Shown: positions 7,805 to 16,048 of the stretch, in pieces
Layout of the letters: every line of letters begins with the position of its first letter
Position numbering within the stretch: the stretch's first letter is position 1
Origin: JASFEQ01 sp050124735
GTDB taxonomy: Bacteria > Desulfobacterota > DSM-4660 > Desulfatiglandales > HGW-15
Length of the DNA stretch: 34,799 nucleotides
Direction of reading: 5' to 3'
NCBI GenBank assembly: GCA_050124735.1
Contig: JASFEQ010000002.1
Span: 1 to 34,799, forward strand
Position numbers and translations under genes: made by a program
Notes under the pieces: model-generated
What the model saw: only the letters and a program-made list of their open reading frames with translations
Databases searched by the model: none
Told to the model about the DNA's origin: nothing

Positions 7805-8839
7805 TTACTTAATCATAACTTCTTTTAATACGGAAATACTATCCAAGGCCTTTCCTGAACCGAGCACCACCGTAGACAGAGGATCTTCTGTGATCGTAAT
7901 GGGAAGTTTTGTCTCTTCTCTTAAAAGGATGTCCAAATTCTTGAGCAGCGAGCCACCGCCCGTCAGAACGATCCCTCTGTCCACAATATCTGCAGCCAGC
8001 TCTGGAGGGGTTTGTTCCAAGGCGATTCGCACTGTCTCCACGATGGTCTCCACCTGTTCGGAGATGGATTTCCGCACCTCATCCGAATCTATGGTCAAGA
8101 TCTTCGGTATACCGGTGACCAGATCTCGGCCTTTTACCTCTATGGTTTCCACTTGATCGCTGGGATAGGCATTTCCGATGCTGGTCTTAATGATTTCAGC
8201 CGTGGACTGCCCTATGAGGAGATTGTATTTCCTCTTGATATGCTGCAATATGGCCTCATCCATCTTATCACCGCCAACCCGCACAGACTTGCTATACACA
8301 ATCCCTGCCAAGGATATGACAGCCACCTCTGTGGTGCCTCCACCGATATCCACAACCATGTTACTCGTGGGCTCGGTGATGGGCAATCCCGCGCCGATCG
8401 CCGCAGCCATGGGTTCTTCTATGAGAAAAACCTCCCTTGCCCCTGCCGATTCTGCGGATTCCCGAACCGCCCTTTTCTCCACTTGGGTGATGCCGGAGGG
8501 GACGCAGATGATGATTCGAGGCCTCACAAGGGTTCTCCGATTGTGGACCGTCCTGATAAAGTGACGTAGCATGGCCTCGGTAATCTCAAAATCTGCGATT
8601 ACCCCATCCTTCATAGGGCGAATGGCCACAATGTTCCCAGGCGTTCGCCCTAACATCATCTTTGCCTCCTTGCCCACGGCCAGAATCTTGGACCCGCCCT
8701 TTTCATCCCTTCTGACAGCCACCACTGAGGGCTCACTGAGAACGATCCCCCTCCCTTTTACATAGACCAACGTGTTTGCTGTGCCCAGGTCAATGGCCAA
8801 ATCGTTGGAGAACAAGCCCAGTATGGGATCCAATAACAT
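7805..8839 (-). CDS. mreB: MreB, actin-like rod-shape cytoskeletal ATPase
   Basis: 344 aa bacterial actin that positions the elongasome. Conserved blocks: phosphate-1 (LAIDLGTANTLVYVKG), MKDGVIADFEITEAML, phosphate-2 (MVVDIGGGTTEVAVISL) and the adenosine motif (IVLTGGGSLLKNL). ATG at 8837-8839 with a strong GAAAGGAGA site. First gene of the mreBCD-mrdA-rodA cluster, and divergent from rpmH. Confidence 0.98.
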   Translation of the reverse strand: MLLDPILGLFSNDLAIDLGTANTLVYVKGRGIVLSEPSVVAVRRDEKGGSKILAVGKEAKMMLGRTPGNIVAIRPMKDGVIADFEITEAMLRHFIRTVHNRRTLVRPRIIICVPSGITQVEKRAVRESAESAGAREVFLIEEPMAAAIGAGLPITEPTSNMVVDIGGGTTEVAVISLAGIVYSKSVRVGGDKMDEAILQHIKRKYNLLIGQSTAEIIKTSIGNAYPSDQVETIEVKGRDLVTGIPKILTIDSDEVRKSISEQVETIVETVRIALEQTPPELAADIVDRGIVLTGGGSLLKNLDILLREETKLPITITEDPLSTVVLGSGKALDSISVLKEVMIK

Positions 8840-8900
8840 TACGGTCTCCTTTCAAAAACATTGTGGATTTTCATTCACTTAGACAAACTAAGTCGTGGAA

Positions 8901-8929
8901 ATTATAGGATTCGAAATGAGCAAACGGAA
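8901..8929 (-). promoter_or_regulatory. Putative promoter of the mreB operon
   Basis: A perfect TATAAT on the minus strand (8906-8901) lies about 62 bp upstream of the mreB ATG. The hexamer 17 nt upstream (TTCCGT, 8929-8924) is a poor -35 match, so only the -10 box is convincing. Confidence 0.4.
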
Positions 8930-8938
8930 TTTATGCGC

Positions 8939-8967
8939 TTGACAAATATGTAACCATATATTTTACT
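8939..8967 (+). promoter_or_regulatory. Putative sigma-70 promoter of the rpmH operon
   Basis: Consensus TTGACA (8939-8944), a 17-nt spacer and TTTACT (8962-8967, four of six matches to TATAAT) on the plus strand, about 48 bp before the rpmH ATG. The surrounding region is AT-rich and divergent from mreB. Confidence 0.55.
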
Positions 8968-9014
8968 TATAAAGTTTATAGGAAATCAATGCAAAAAGTG
9001 ATGTTAGTGGAATC

Positions 9015-9149
9015 ATGAAAAGGACATATCAGCCCAGCAATATAAAAAGGGCCCGCACCCATGGCTTCAGGGCCAGAATGCGCACCAAGGGAGGTGCCAG
9101 GGTTTTGAAGCGAAGAAGAGCTAAAGGCAGAAAACGGCTATCCGTCTAG
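9015..9149 (+). CDS. rpmH: 50S ribosomal protein L34
   Basis: 44-residue, very basic protein found by direct translation of the spacer after mreB. It starts MKRTYQPSNIKRARTHGFRA and ends KGRKRLSV, a near-standard L34. ATG at 9015-9017, TAG at 9147-9149. It opens the conserved rpmH-rnpA-yidD-yidC-jag-mnmE block that often lies near the replication origin, although no dnaA or DnaA-box cluster is seen here. Confidence 0.98.
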   Translation: MKRTYQPSNIKRARTHGFRARMRTKGGARVLKRRRAKGRKRLSV

Positions 9150-9182
9150 GCCAAGAGCGTTTGATAAGAATGTATGACTTGA

Positions 9183-9533
9183 ATGGCCCCTTTCACGTTT
9201 TCAAAAGACGAAAGGCTATTGAATCGAAGGGATTTTGTCAATCTAAATCAGGTAGGCAAAAGGTATCAAGCGGCCCATTTTACAGTCATCCTTAAGCGTA
9301 ACGGGTTGGGCATTACGAGACTTGGGGTAACTGCAAGCAAGAAGATAGGGAACGCGGTAAAGAGAAACAAGGTAAAGCGGCTCATTAGGGAATTCTTTCG
9401 ATTGCACAAGACCCACTTTCCCCAAAGTTGTGACATTGTCATAGCAGCAAAGAAGGGTGCCTATGGCCTAAATATTTGGCAGATCAAAGAGGAACTCGGT
9501 GAGATTATTTTGGATAAAAAGCTCCATGCTTAA
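9183..9533 (+). CDS. rnpA: Ribonuclease P protein component
   Basis: 116 aa protein subunit of RNase P, which trims the 5' leader of tRNA precursors. The RNR signature is present as KIGNAVKRNKVKRLIREFFR (about residues 57-76), after the usual N-terminal FSKDERLLNRRDFVNL and GVTASKK. ATG at 9183-9185, 33 bp after rpmH; the ribosome binding site is weak. Its stop overlaps the yidD start region, implying coupled translation. Confidence 0.96.
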   Translation: MAPFTFSKDERLLNRRDFVNLNQVGKRYQAAHFTVILKRNGLGITRLGVTASKKIGNAVKRNKVKRLIREFFRLHKTHFPQSCDIVIAAKKGAYGLNIWQIKEELGEIILDKKLHA

Positions 9534-9744
9534 GCTCAGATATTTACCCATTAGCCTAATTGACATATACCGAAAAGTAATTTCTCCCTTTACATTTCCT
9601 TCCTGCCGTTTTTATCCCTCGTGCTCAACGTATGCCCGCCGTGCCATTGAAAAATATGGAATATGGAAGGGTGGCGCCAAGTCGCTGATAAGGCTCTGCA
9701 AGTGCCACCCCTTTCATCCCGGAGGCTACGACCCTGTTGAATAA
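9526..9744 (+). CDS. yidD: Membrane protein insertion efficiency factor YidD
   Basis: About 72 aa small membrane-associated protein that assists YidC-dependent insertion. It carries the conserved PSCRFYPSCSTYARRAIEKYG and KCHPFHPGGYDPV blocks, with three of its Cys residues in the typical positions. I prefer the ATG at 9526-9528 (MLKLRYLPISL), overlapping the rnpA end by 8 bp. The in-frame GTG at 9499, which has an AGAGGA site 5 nt before it, would add nine residues and cannot be excluded. Confidence 0.94.
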   Translation: MLKLRYLPISLIDIYRKVISPFTFPSCRFYPSCSTYARRAIEKYGIWKGGAKSLIRLCKCHPFHPGGYDPVE

Positions 9745-9937
9745 TTCAACGTCTCGTAATTCCTGTACGCCAACGAAACGTCGGGCCTGCTAATAACGTC
9801 CGATTCATGCCGCCCGCATGCCTGACCGCCATCTGGCAGACGGAGCGACGCGAACTAAATTGTTTTAGGAATCTCTGCTCCTGCCATCTTGAGGAGCAAG
9901 AGATCCTTAGACGCCCATCTCTCATACGGGTTTTTGA

Positions 9938-11596
9938 ATGGAAAAAAGAGTTGTCGTAGCATTTGTTTTGTCCATCTTGGTCCTGCTGGCTTGGTCTCTT
10001 CTGTTCGCGCCAAAACCGCCAGAAGCCCCACAGGAAGAAGAGGTGACCCAGGTGGAAAAGGAAAAGGCGGTCCCTCAATCCGTGCAACCCCCCATCGCCA
10101 AAGTACCAACCCTTCCAAAGGAGGGTGCCAAACTCCATCCTACTGGAAAGGAGAAGGAGATCGTCGTGGAGACCCCTCTCTATGAGGCGGTTTTTACCAA
10201 TGCGGGGCCCACCATAAAAAGCTTTAAATTGAAAAAATACCGCAAGACGCCCCAATCCAATTCGGACATGATCGACCTGGTCCACCTGGGGGAGAGTGGG
10301 GAGGATTTTTTAAAGATCGATTTCAATCATGGGTCAAACCCTCAAACCCATAACACCTTTTACCATGCAGATGCCGAGTCCATTTCCCTCATTCCAGCCT
10401 CTGCGCCTCAAGACCTCACCTTCAAGGCTGTGAGATCGGACGGCATTTCAGTGAATCAAACCTTTCGTTTTTATCCAGACAAATACCAGATTGATCTGCT
10501 CGTAAGCCTACGAAATCAGTCCGAGAACCAGATCCAGGGGAATCTCAGGGCCCATGTAAAGAACATTCCAACCAAGGATCGTGGCCGTCTTTCCTTCGTT
10601 GGCTTGGCCATTCTCAGCGATGGCAAGCTCGAAGAACTGGAGCCCAACGACAAAGAGATCAAAGAGGAGAAAAGATTCACTGGCCAGATCGGCTGGGTCG
10701 CTTACGAGGACGAGTATTTCATAAGCGCGATCGTCCCCGATGAACACCCGGAAGGAAGCTTCAATGGAGCTAGTCTCCCATCAGGTGTGCTCAAAGGTAC
10801 CTATATGACGCCCCCCATTTCCTTGCGCTCTCAAGAGCAAGTCTCCTCACAGTTCACCCTTTATTTGGGGCCCAGGGAACTGAGCCTTTTGAAGGAGCTG
10901 GGCAAGCAGCTGGATTTGGCCATCAATTTCGGGTTCTTTGATATTGTCGCCAGACCCATGCTTTCTGCTTTGCGCTTCTTCAACAAATACGTAAAAAACT
11001 ATGGGGTATCCATCATCATAATCACCATTCTGATCAAGATCCTGTTTTGGCCTTTAACACACAAGAGCTATAAGTCCATGAAGGAAATGCAAAAATTGAA
11101 GCCACTGATGGATAAAATAAGGGAGAAATATAAGCATGATAAACAACAGATGAACAAGGAAGTGATGGCTCTTTACAGGACCTATAAGGTGAACCCTATG
11201 GGGGGGTGTTTGCCTATGGTCATCCAGATCCCTGTCTTCATTGCCCTGTATAATCTCTTTGGTAAATCCATCGAACTGCGGCATGCCCCCTTCATGTTAT
11301 GGATAAACGATTTATCCGCGCCTGATCGTCTCTTCAACCTGCCTTTTGAGATACCCTTTATGTCTCCCCCATATGGTATCCCGGTGCTCACCTTGCTCAT
11401 GGGAGCAACCATGTTTATCACACAGAAAATGACGCCCATGCCGGGGGATCCGACCCAGGCCAAGGTCATGATGTTTCTACCCCTTTTCTTTACTTTTCTA
11501 TTTATAAACTTTCCCTCTGGCCTGGTGCTTTATTGGCTTGTAAATAATATTCTACAGATAGGCCAACAATATCGTATCAAAAAAAGCTCGGCTTAA
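9938..11596 (+). CDS. yidC: Membrane protein insertase YidC
   Basis: 552 aa Oxa1/YidC insertase of the Gram-negative type. The N-terminal helix (VVVAFVLSILVLLAWSLLF) is followed by a Pro/Glu-rich linker, a large periplasmic beta domain (about residues 75-340), and the five-helix insertase core at the C-terminus, with the cytoplasmic helical hairpin MQKLKPLMDKIREKYKHDKQ and NPMGGCLPMVIQIPVFIALY. ATG at 9938-9940. The 193-bp spacer after yidD is longer than usual and contains no recognisable gene. Confidence 0.97.
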   Translation: MEKRVVVAFVLSILVLLAWSLLFAPKPPEAPQEEEVTQVEKEKAVPQSVQPPIAKVPTLPKEGAKLHPTGKEKEIVVETPLYEAVFTNAGPTIKSFKLKKYRKTPQSNSDMIDLVHLGESGEDFLKIDFNHGSNPQTHNTFYHADAESISLIPASAPQDLTFKAVRSDGISVNQTFRFYPDKYQIDLLVSLRNQSENQIQGNLRAHVKNIPTKDRGRLSFVGLAILSDGKLEELEPNDKEIKEEKRFTGQIGWVAYEDEYFISAIVPDEHPEGSFNGASLPSGVLKGTYMTPPISLRSQEQVSSQFTLYLGPRELSLLKELGKQLDLAINFGFFDIVARPMLSALRFFNKYVKNYGVSIIIITILIKILFWPLTHKSYKSMKEMQKLKPLMDKIREKYKHDKQQMNKEVMALYRTYKVNPMGGCLPMVIQIPVFIALYNLFGKSIELRHAPFMLWINDLSAPDRLFNLPFEIPFMSPPYGIPVLTLLMGATMFITQKMTPMPGDPTQAKVMMFLPLFFTFLFINFPSGLVLYWLVNNILQIGQQYRIKKSSA

Positions 11597-11613
11597 TTAT
11601 TCGGAGGAGAGTC

Positions 11614-12387
11614 ATGGAAACTTATGAATTTGAAGGAAAAACCACAGAAGAAGCCATTGAGAATGCTTCCCGCGAACTCGATCTCCCCGTTGAGGAACTG
11701 CAAATAGATATTATTGAACCAGGCTCCGCAGGTATCTTTGGACTCGTTGGGAGCAAAAAGGCCAAGATCAAAGTCACTGTCAAGAAGGAGGGGAGTGCGG
11801 AAGTAAGTGCGGAAGTAAGTGCGGAAGTAAGCCCGGAAGTAAGTGCGAAATTAAGTACGGAGAGAGGGACTGAACGAAGTACGGACGCAGACACGGAAGG
11901 TGGTACGGAATTAAGTCCAGACCTGGGCCCGGATGACGAAATCGGGTTGGCCCTGGCAAAAGAGACCCTAGAGAATATCCTTGCCCTCATCCCTGTTGAG
12001 ACGAGCGTTAATGCCGACCAGGTTGACGGCAATATTGCCCTGACTATCGAAGGCGACAAATCCGGTCTTTTGATCGGACGAAAGGGAAAGACCCTGGATG
12101 CCTTGCAGTTTATAGTGAATAGGATTGTAAACAAGACGCTGGACAAAAGGATCAGGGTTGTTGTGGACTCGGAAAATTATCGCCAGAGGCGTAGAGACTC
12201 CTTGACGCAAATGGCTCTCAGGCTGGGGGATAAAGCAAAGAGGATCGGAAAACCTGTGACCACCAACCCCTTGAATCCCCGAGAAAGACGGATCATTCAC
12301 CTTGCACTCCAGGAGGATGGGCGGCTGAACACGAAGAGCAAGGGCGAGGGTCTCCTGAAGAAGGTGGTTATTTTCCCCAAGCGGTAA
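11614..12387 (+). CDS. jag: Jag/KhpB RNA-binding protein (Jag-N, KH, R3H)
   Basis: 257 aa RNA-binding protein. Jag-N domain at residues 1-50 (METYEFEGKTTEEAIENA; GIFGLVGSKKAKI), KH domain around 145-185 with the GRKGKTLDALQ loop, and R3H domain at the end (ENYRQRRRDSL; NPRERRIIHLAL). The linker between Jag-N and KH is unusual: it is encoded by ten or more degenerate copies of a 12-bp repeat, giving AEVS/TERG-type tetrapeptides. ATG at 11614 behind GGAGGAGAG, 17 bp after yidC, so very likely co-transcribed with it. Confidence 0.95.
   Translation: METYEFEGKTTEEAIENASRELDLPVEELQIDIIEPGSAGIFGLVGSKKAKIKVTVKKEGSAEVSAEVSAEVSPEVSAKLSTERGTERSTDADTEGGTELSPDLGPDDEIGLALAKETLENILALIPVETSVNADQVDGNIALTIEGDKSGLLIGRKGKTLDALQFIVNRIVNKTLDKRIRVVVDSENYRQRRRDSLTQMALRLGDKAKRIGKPVTTNPLNPRERRIIHLALQEDGRLNTKSKGEGLLKKVVIFPKR
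11794..11913 (+). repeat. 12-bp in-frame minisatellite in the jag linker
   Basis: Ten consecutive 12-bp units of type AGTGCGGAAGTA. The first three (11794-11829) are identical, the fourth differs by two bases (AGCCCGGAAGTA), and the later ones drift further. Because 12 is a multiple of 3, gain or loss of units would keep the frame. Confidence 0.9.
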
Positions 12388-12824
12388 GCGACCTGAAGTG
12401 CCTAAAATGAGCTGAGGTTGAACAATTGTAATACTTTACCCGTTTGAAAAGTCACTGGCCTGCCTGCTGCAGGCAGGGCTAAGCGGCATTCTCTGGGGCG
12501 GCCAAAAAATATGCCCGGTGCCGTTAAGGATGGCGCACAAAGCGGCGTAGCTCTGAGACCCTGTTCGATCACTATTGAACTTGGCCTGGCCTGTGTTTGG
12601 ACACCCTGTGTGCGCAGGCGTCATGGCAAGGGAAGTCCCGGAAGGAACCGAGCATAGAAGGCCTGGTTTTTGGCCACTCCAGAGAACACCGCTCAGCCCA
12701 CCAAGAGTTCTCGCATGGCTGTTTGGAAGAGTTAAAATGTTAAAGTAATCCTTATCATAATCGGCTACGCTTTCTAACTTTAGGCATTTTAGGCACTTTA
12801 GTTCACTTTAGGCACTCGTGTTCT
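12388..12824. other. 437-bp spacer between jag and mnmE with mirrored repeats and hairpins, no gene recognised
   Basis: I find no convincing reading frame. The two ends are inverted copies: AAGTGCCTAAAATG at 12396-12409 pairs with CATTTTAGGCACTT at 12785-12798, and the right end holds further CACTTTAG units. Inside are an 8-bp hairpin (CCTGCCTG-CTG-CAGGCAGG, from about 12461) and several GC-rich short stems, so a structured RNA or a repeat-derived insert is possible. The GGAAGGAA loop near 12640 recalls the SRP RNA tip, but its flanks do not fit. Confidence 0.5.
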
Positions 12825-14216
12825 ATGCCAAACGACGAACATAAAGATACCATCGCTGCCGTAGCCACATCCATTGGCCAGGCGGGGATTGGCATCGTCC
12901 GCCTGTCCGGCCCGCGCGCCAGAGAAATCGCTGAGAAGATATTCCAGTCTAAGAGCCCCACCAAACATCTTCAAAGCCACCACTTGTATCTGGGGTATCT
13001 CATTGACCCCTCTTCTGAGCAAATCATTGATGAGGTTCTTCTCTCCCTTATGAAAGCCCCCCGTTCCTACACCCGAGAGGATGTTGTGGAAATAAACGCC
13101 CACAGTGGTTATCTCCTTCTTTCCACTATTCTGCAGATTGTCCTGAGTGAGGGTGCCCGACTTGCCAAACCAGGAGAATTCACGTTCAGGGCCTTTATTA
13201 ATGGTCGGATAGACCTGACCCAGGCTGAGGCCATCGTGGATCTCATCAATTCCAAATCGGAGAGAGGTCTTCAATTAGCCTCCGAACAAATCAGGGGAGA
13301 ATTTAGGGCAGAGATTGAAGGCCTGCGGAAGAAAGTGGTGGAAATCCTGGCTCATACGGAAGTAGCCATTGATTTCCCTGAAGAGGAGTACGGAGACATA
13401 TCCCGGGAAGAGGTGGCCCAGTGGATAGCAAGGGACCTTGTTGAGCCTATTGAGGATATCATGGCTGCCCATGCGCAAAGGAAGATCTGGATGGATGGTA
13501 TCAACACCGTCATCGTGGGACGCGTAAATGCGGGAAAATCAAGCCTTTTAAACCGACTCCTCAACGAACCCCGTGCCATAGTCACGCCTATCCCGGGGAC
13601 CACAAGAGATGTTATCGAATCCACAATTTACATCGAGGGTATACCCATCCGGTTGATGGATACAGCGGGATTCGGAAAAGTGAGGGGAGAAGTGGAAAAG
13701 ATCGGCATCCATTTAACAAAGGAAAAATTGGCCAGTGCCGATCTCTCCCTGATTGTCCTCGATCAGAGCCGTTCCTTAAATCAGGATGACCTGCATATCA
13801 TGGCCAAAGCTGAAAAAGACAAGAGTCTAGTCCTGTTCAACAAGATTGACCTTGCATCAAAAATCAATGAGGATGAATTGCATGGTGTCTTAGACGGCAT
13901 GCGGGTGGTAAAAATATCTGCCCTGACAGGGGAGGGAATTGATGGGCTGCGCAAGGCGATCCGTGATCATGTGATAACGGCCGATGTGGATTCAACCTCT
14001 TCTCATGTGGCGCCAAATCTGAGACACAGGACAGCCCTCATGGATGCTTTCAAGTATTTCGGCAATGCATCTGATAACATGAGAGAGGGTCTCCCTCTGG
14101 AAGTCATTGCCCTAGATCTCAAAAGTGGCTTGGAGGCCCTTGGCGAGATCATAGGCGAAACCACCAATGACGAGATCATTGAAAAGATCTTCAGCGAATT
14201 CTGTCTGGGCAAATAG
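12825..14216 (+). CDS. mnmE: tRNA modification GTPase MnmE
   Basis: 463 aa GTPase that, with MnmG, installs the 5-carboxymethylaminomethyl group on wobble uridine of some tRNAs. The N-terminal folate-binding domain begins DTIAAVATSIGQAGIGIVR. The G domain starts near residue 230 with P-loop GRVNAGKSS, then GTTRDVIE, DTAG and NKID. The C-terminus ends CLGK, the catalytic C-x-G-K tail. ATG at 12825-12827. Last gene of the rpmH block, separated from jag by the repeat-filled spacer. Confidence 0.97.
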   Translation: MPNDEHKDTIAAVATSIGQAGIGIVRLSGPRAREIAEKIFQSKSPTKHLQSHHLYLGYLIDPSSEQIIDEVLLSLMKAPRSYTREDVVEINAHSGYLLLSTILQIVLSEGARLAKPGEFTFRAFINGRIDLTQAEAIVDLINSKSERGLQLASEQIRGEFRAEIEGLRKKVVEILAHTEVAIDFPEEEYGDISREEVAQWIARDLVEPIEDIMAAHAQRKIWMDGINTVIVGRVNAGKSSLLNRLLNEPRAIVTPIPGTTRDVIESTIYIEGIPIRLMDTAGFGKVRGEVEKIGIHLTKEKLASADLSLIVLDQSRSLNQDDLHIMAKAEKDKSLVLFNKIDLASKINEDELHGVLDGMRVVKISALTGEGIDGLRKAIRDHVITADVDSTSSHVAPNLRHRTALMDAFKYFGNASDNMREGLPLEVIALDLKSGLEALGEIIGETTNDEIIEKIFSEFCLGK

Positions 14217-14226
14217 CGGCTACCTT

Positions 14227-14533
14227 ATTCACCACAGAGACACGGAGGACACAGAGTAAAGAATTTTTTTCATTGGGCGGGAGACCTGCCCGCCATCGCG
14301 AGCCGCTCAGGCGAGGCGGGCGGGTACCGCCCAATGAAAAGAATCTCTGCCTTCCCCCCTCCGTAGCAGAGCTAATGCGGAGGACGGGTCGGCGGTAGTC
14401 ACTGGGGAAGCAAATTCAAAAATATGCCTTATATTTGAGGTTCTTCAACTGCCCGAAGGGCTGAGCTTTTTTTGGCCAATCGCCGTCTCCCGATTGGCCA
14501 AAAAAACAATATCTCTGTGCCTCTGTGGTGAAT
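14227..14533. repeat. Nested palindromes bounded by CACAGAG-type inverted repeats
   Basis: This fills the 371-bp spacer between mnmE and thiC (14217-14587). The outer arms are ATTCACCACAGAGACACGG (from 14227) and its inverse ending CTCTGTGGTGAAT (14513-14533). Inside lie a 14-bp perfect stem (TTTTCATTGGGCGG at 14267-14280 with its inverse at 14327-14340), a CTTCCCC/GGGGAAG pair, and a 16-bp stem at 14467-14506. No gene is visible. It resembles a small non-autonomous intergenic repeat element. Confidence 0.8.
14467..14506. repeat. 16-bp perfect hairpin with T-run first and A-run last
   Basis: TTTTTTTGGCCAATCG (14467-14482) and its exact inverse (14491-14506) are separated by 8 nt. On both strands the T tract precedes the stem and the A tract follows it, which is the opposite of an intrinsic terminator. 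Confidence 0.85.
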
Positions 14534-14587
14534 CTTATTAGCGATTAGCATTCCATAAGGCAGGCATTTAACAGAAGGATGGTGTAA

Positions 14588-15886
14588 TCAGCAAGGGGCC
14601 ACTTTTTTGTCAAAATAGTCCCTGACCTGTTTAATGGCACAGTACTTTCCGCACATGGTGCAAACATCACCCTCACTGGGGGGGTTCTCTTCCCTTACTT
14701 TTCTCGCCTTTTTCGGATCAATGGCAAGTTCCATCTGAGTCTCCCAGTCCAAATTCTTTCTTGCCTCAGACATCTTCCTGTCTCTATCCATGGCCAGTTT
14801 ATGTCCGCGAGCAATGTCAGCGGCATGGGCCGCGATCTTTGTCACAACGACGCCTTCTCTCACATCTTCCACGCCAGGCAGACAGAGGTGCTCCGTCGGG
14901 GTTACATAGCACAGAAAGTCGGCGCCTGCCTCTCCGGCCACAGCCCCTCCTATGGCGCAGGCTACATGATCATGACCAGCAGCCACATCGGTGACTAGGG
15001 GTCCCAACACATAAAAGGGAGCATTATGGCACAACTGTTTCTGCAACAAGACATTCGCTTTTATCTGATTCAAGGGGACGTGACCTGGCCCCTCAATCAT
15101 GACCTGCACATTCTCCTTCCAGGCCGACTTAGTCAACTCTCCAAGGGTCATCAATTCATGGATCTGTGCCCTGTCCGTGGCATCGGCCAGACACCCTGGT
15201 CTCAGGCCATCTCCAAGACTTAGAGTGACATCATAGGCTTTTGCGATGGACAGAAGTCTATCGAAATACTCGTAAAGGGGGTTTTCCCTGTCATGATGCA
15301 ACATCCAGGTGGTCAGGAAGGATCCCCCCCGGCTCACAATATCTGTTACTCGACCTTGTCTCTTCAATTGCTCCAGGGCTGCCCTGGTCAGTCCACAGTG
15401 AACGGTTATAAAATCAACCCCATCCTCAACCTGCTTTTCAATGACCTGGAATATGTCGTCCGCAGTAAGGTGAATCAATCCTCCCCGTTCCTCGCCCGAC
15501 TCCACCACCGCCTGATAGATGGGAACTGTCCCCACCGCAACTTTTGATGCCTCTAAGATCTTTCTGCGGCATAGGTCAATATCGCCCCCTGTGGACAGAT
15601 CCATGACCGTATCCGCGCCCGCATCTATGGCCACCTCTAATTTACTCAGTTCCTCCTCAAGTATGGCTCTGTCCGAAGACGTCCCTATGTTCGCGTTCAC
15701 TTTGATGAGCAACCCTTCGCCGATGCCACAAGGCTCCAGGCCTTCATGCTTTACATTGGCAGGAATGACCACCCTTCCCTGAGCCACTTTATCCCGAAGG
15801 GCCACCACGTCCACCTGCTCTTTTTCAGCGACCACTTCCATCTCAGGGGTAATGATACCTGCTCTGGCTTTTGCTAACTGCGTCAT
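14588..15886 (-). CDS. thiC: Phosphomethylpyrimidine synthase ThiC (HMP-P synthase)
   Basis: 432 aa radical SAM enzyme that turns aminoimidazole ribotide into HMP-P for thiamine. Typical blocks: TVMDLSTGGDIDLCRRKIL, VPIYQAV, VHCGLTR, GLRPGCLADATDRAQ and MIEGPGHVPLNQI. The C-terminal iron-sulfur site reads CTMCGKYC (Cys409, 412, 416), a CxxCxxxC spacing one residue shorter than the CxxCxxxxC of E. coli-type ThiC, which fits the short anaerobe form. The start is ATG at 15884-15886. thiD is 162 bp upstream on the same strand. No TPP riboswitch is seen before either gene. Confidence 0.96.
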   Translation of the reverse strand: MTQLAKARAGIITPEMEVVAEKEQVDVVALRDKVAQGRVVIPANVKHEGLEPCGIGEGLLIKVNANIGTSSDRAILEEELSKLEVAIDAGADTVMDLSTGGDIDLCRRKILEASKVAVGTVPIYQAVVESGEERGGLIHLTADDIFQVIEKQVEDGVDFITVHCGLTRAALEQLKRQGRVTDIVSRGGSFLTTWMLHHDRENPLYEYFDRLLSIAKAYDVTLSLGDGLRPGCLADATDRAQIHELMTLGELTKSAWKENVQVMIEGPGHVPLNQIKANVLLQKQLCHNAPFYVLGPLVTDVAAGHDHVACAIGGAVAGEAGADFLCYVTPTEHLCLPGVEDVREGVVVTKIAAHAADIARGHKLAMDRDRKMSEARKNLDWETQMELAIDPKKARKVREENPPSEGDVCTMCGKYCAIKQVRDYFDKKVAPC

Positions 15887-15930
15887 ACGCTTACCTATTC
15901 CTCAATGACAAATGATTAGACTTATGAAGT

Positions 15931-16020
15931 GAACTAAAGTGCCTAAAGTGTCTAAAGTGAGCTAAAGTTCTGAACCATTATACCTTTTTAACTACAGGCA
16001 CTCTAGTCACTATAGTCACG
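15931..16020. repeat. Mirrored CTAAAGTG-type repeat between thiD and thiC
   Basis: The left arm is a run of degenerate CTAAAGTG octamers (AAGTGAACTAAAGTGCCTAA and on); the right arm near 15993-16018 has the inverse type (GGCACTCTAGTCACTATAGT). It is the same repeat family as the ends of the jag-mnmE spacer. Confidence 0.7.
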
Positions 16021-16048
16021 CCTGCCATAGCCGTTTGTTCATCAATCA

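Noticed and set aside
8840..9014. Chromosome replication origin beside rpmH
   Set aside because: Only one poor DnaA-box-like sequence near 8862 and no dnaA gene; gene order alone is not enough.
9746..10285. 179-aa minus-strand frame opposite yidC
   Set aside because: Overlaps the real yidC reading frame; composition is that of an antisense shadow.
12600..12680. Possible SRP RNA (GGAAGGAA loop near 12640)
   Set aside because: The flanking bases do not form the conserved symmetric and asymmetric loops of SRP helix 8 in either orientation.
14467..14506. Bidirectional intrinsic terminator
   Set aside because: On both strands the T tract precedes and the A tract follows the stem, the reverse of what termination needs.
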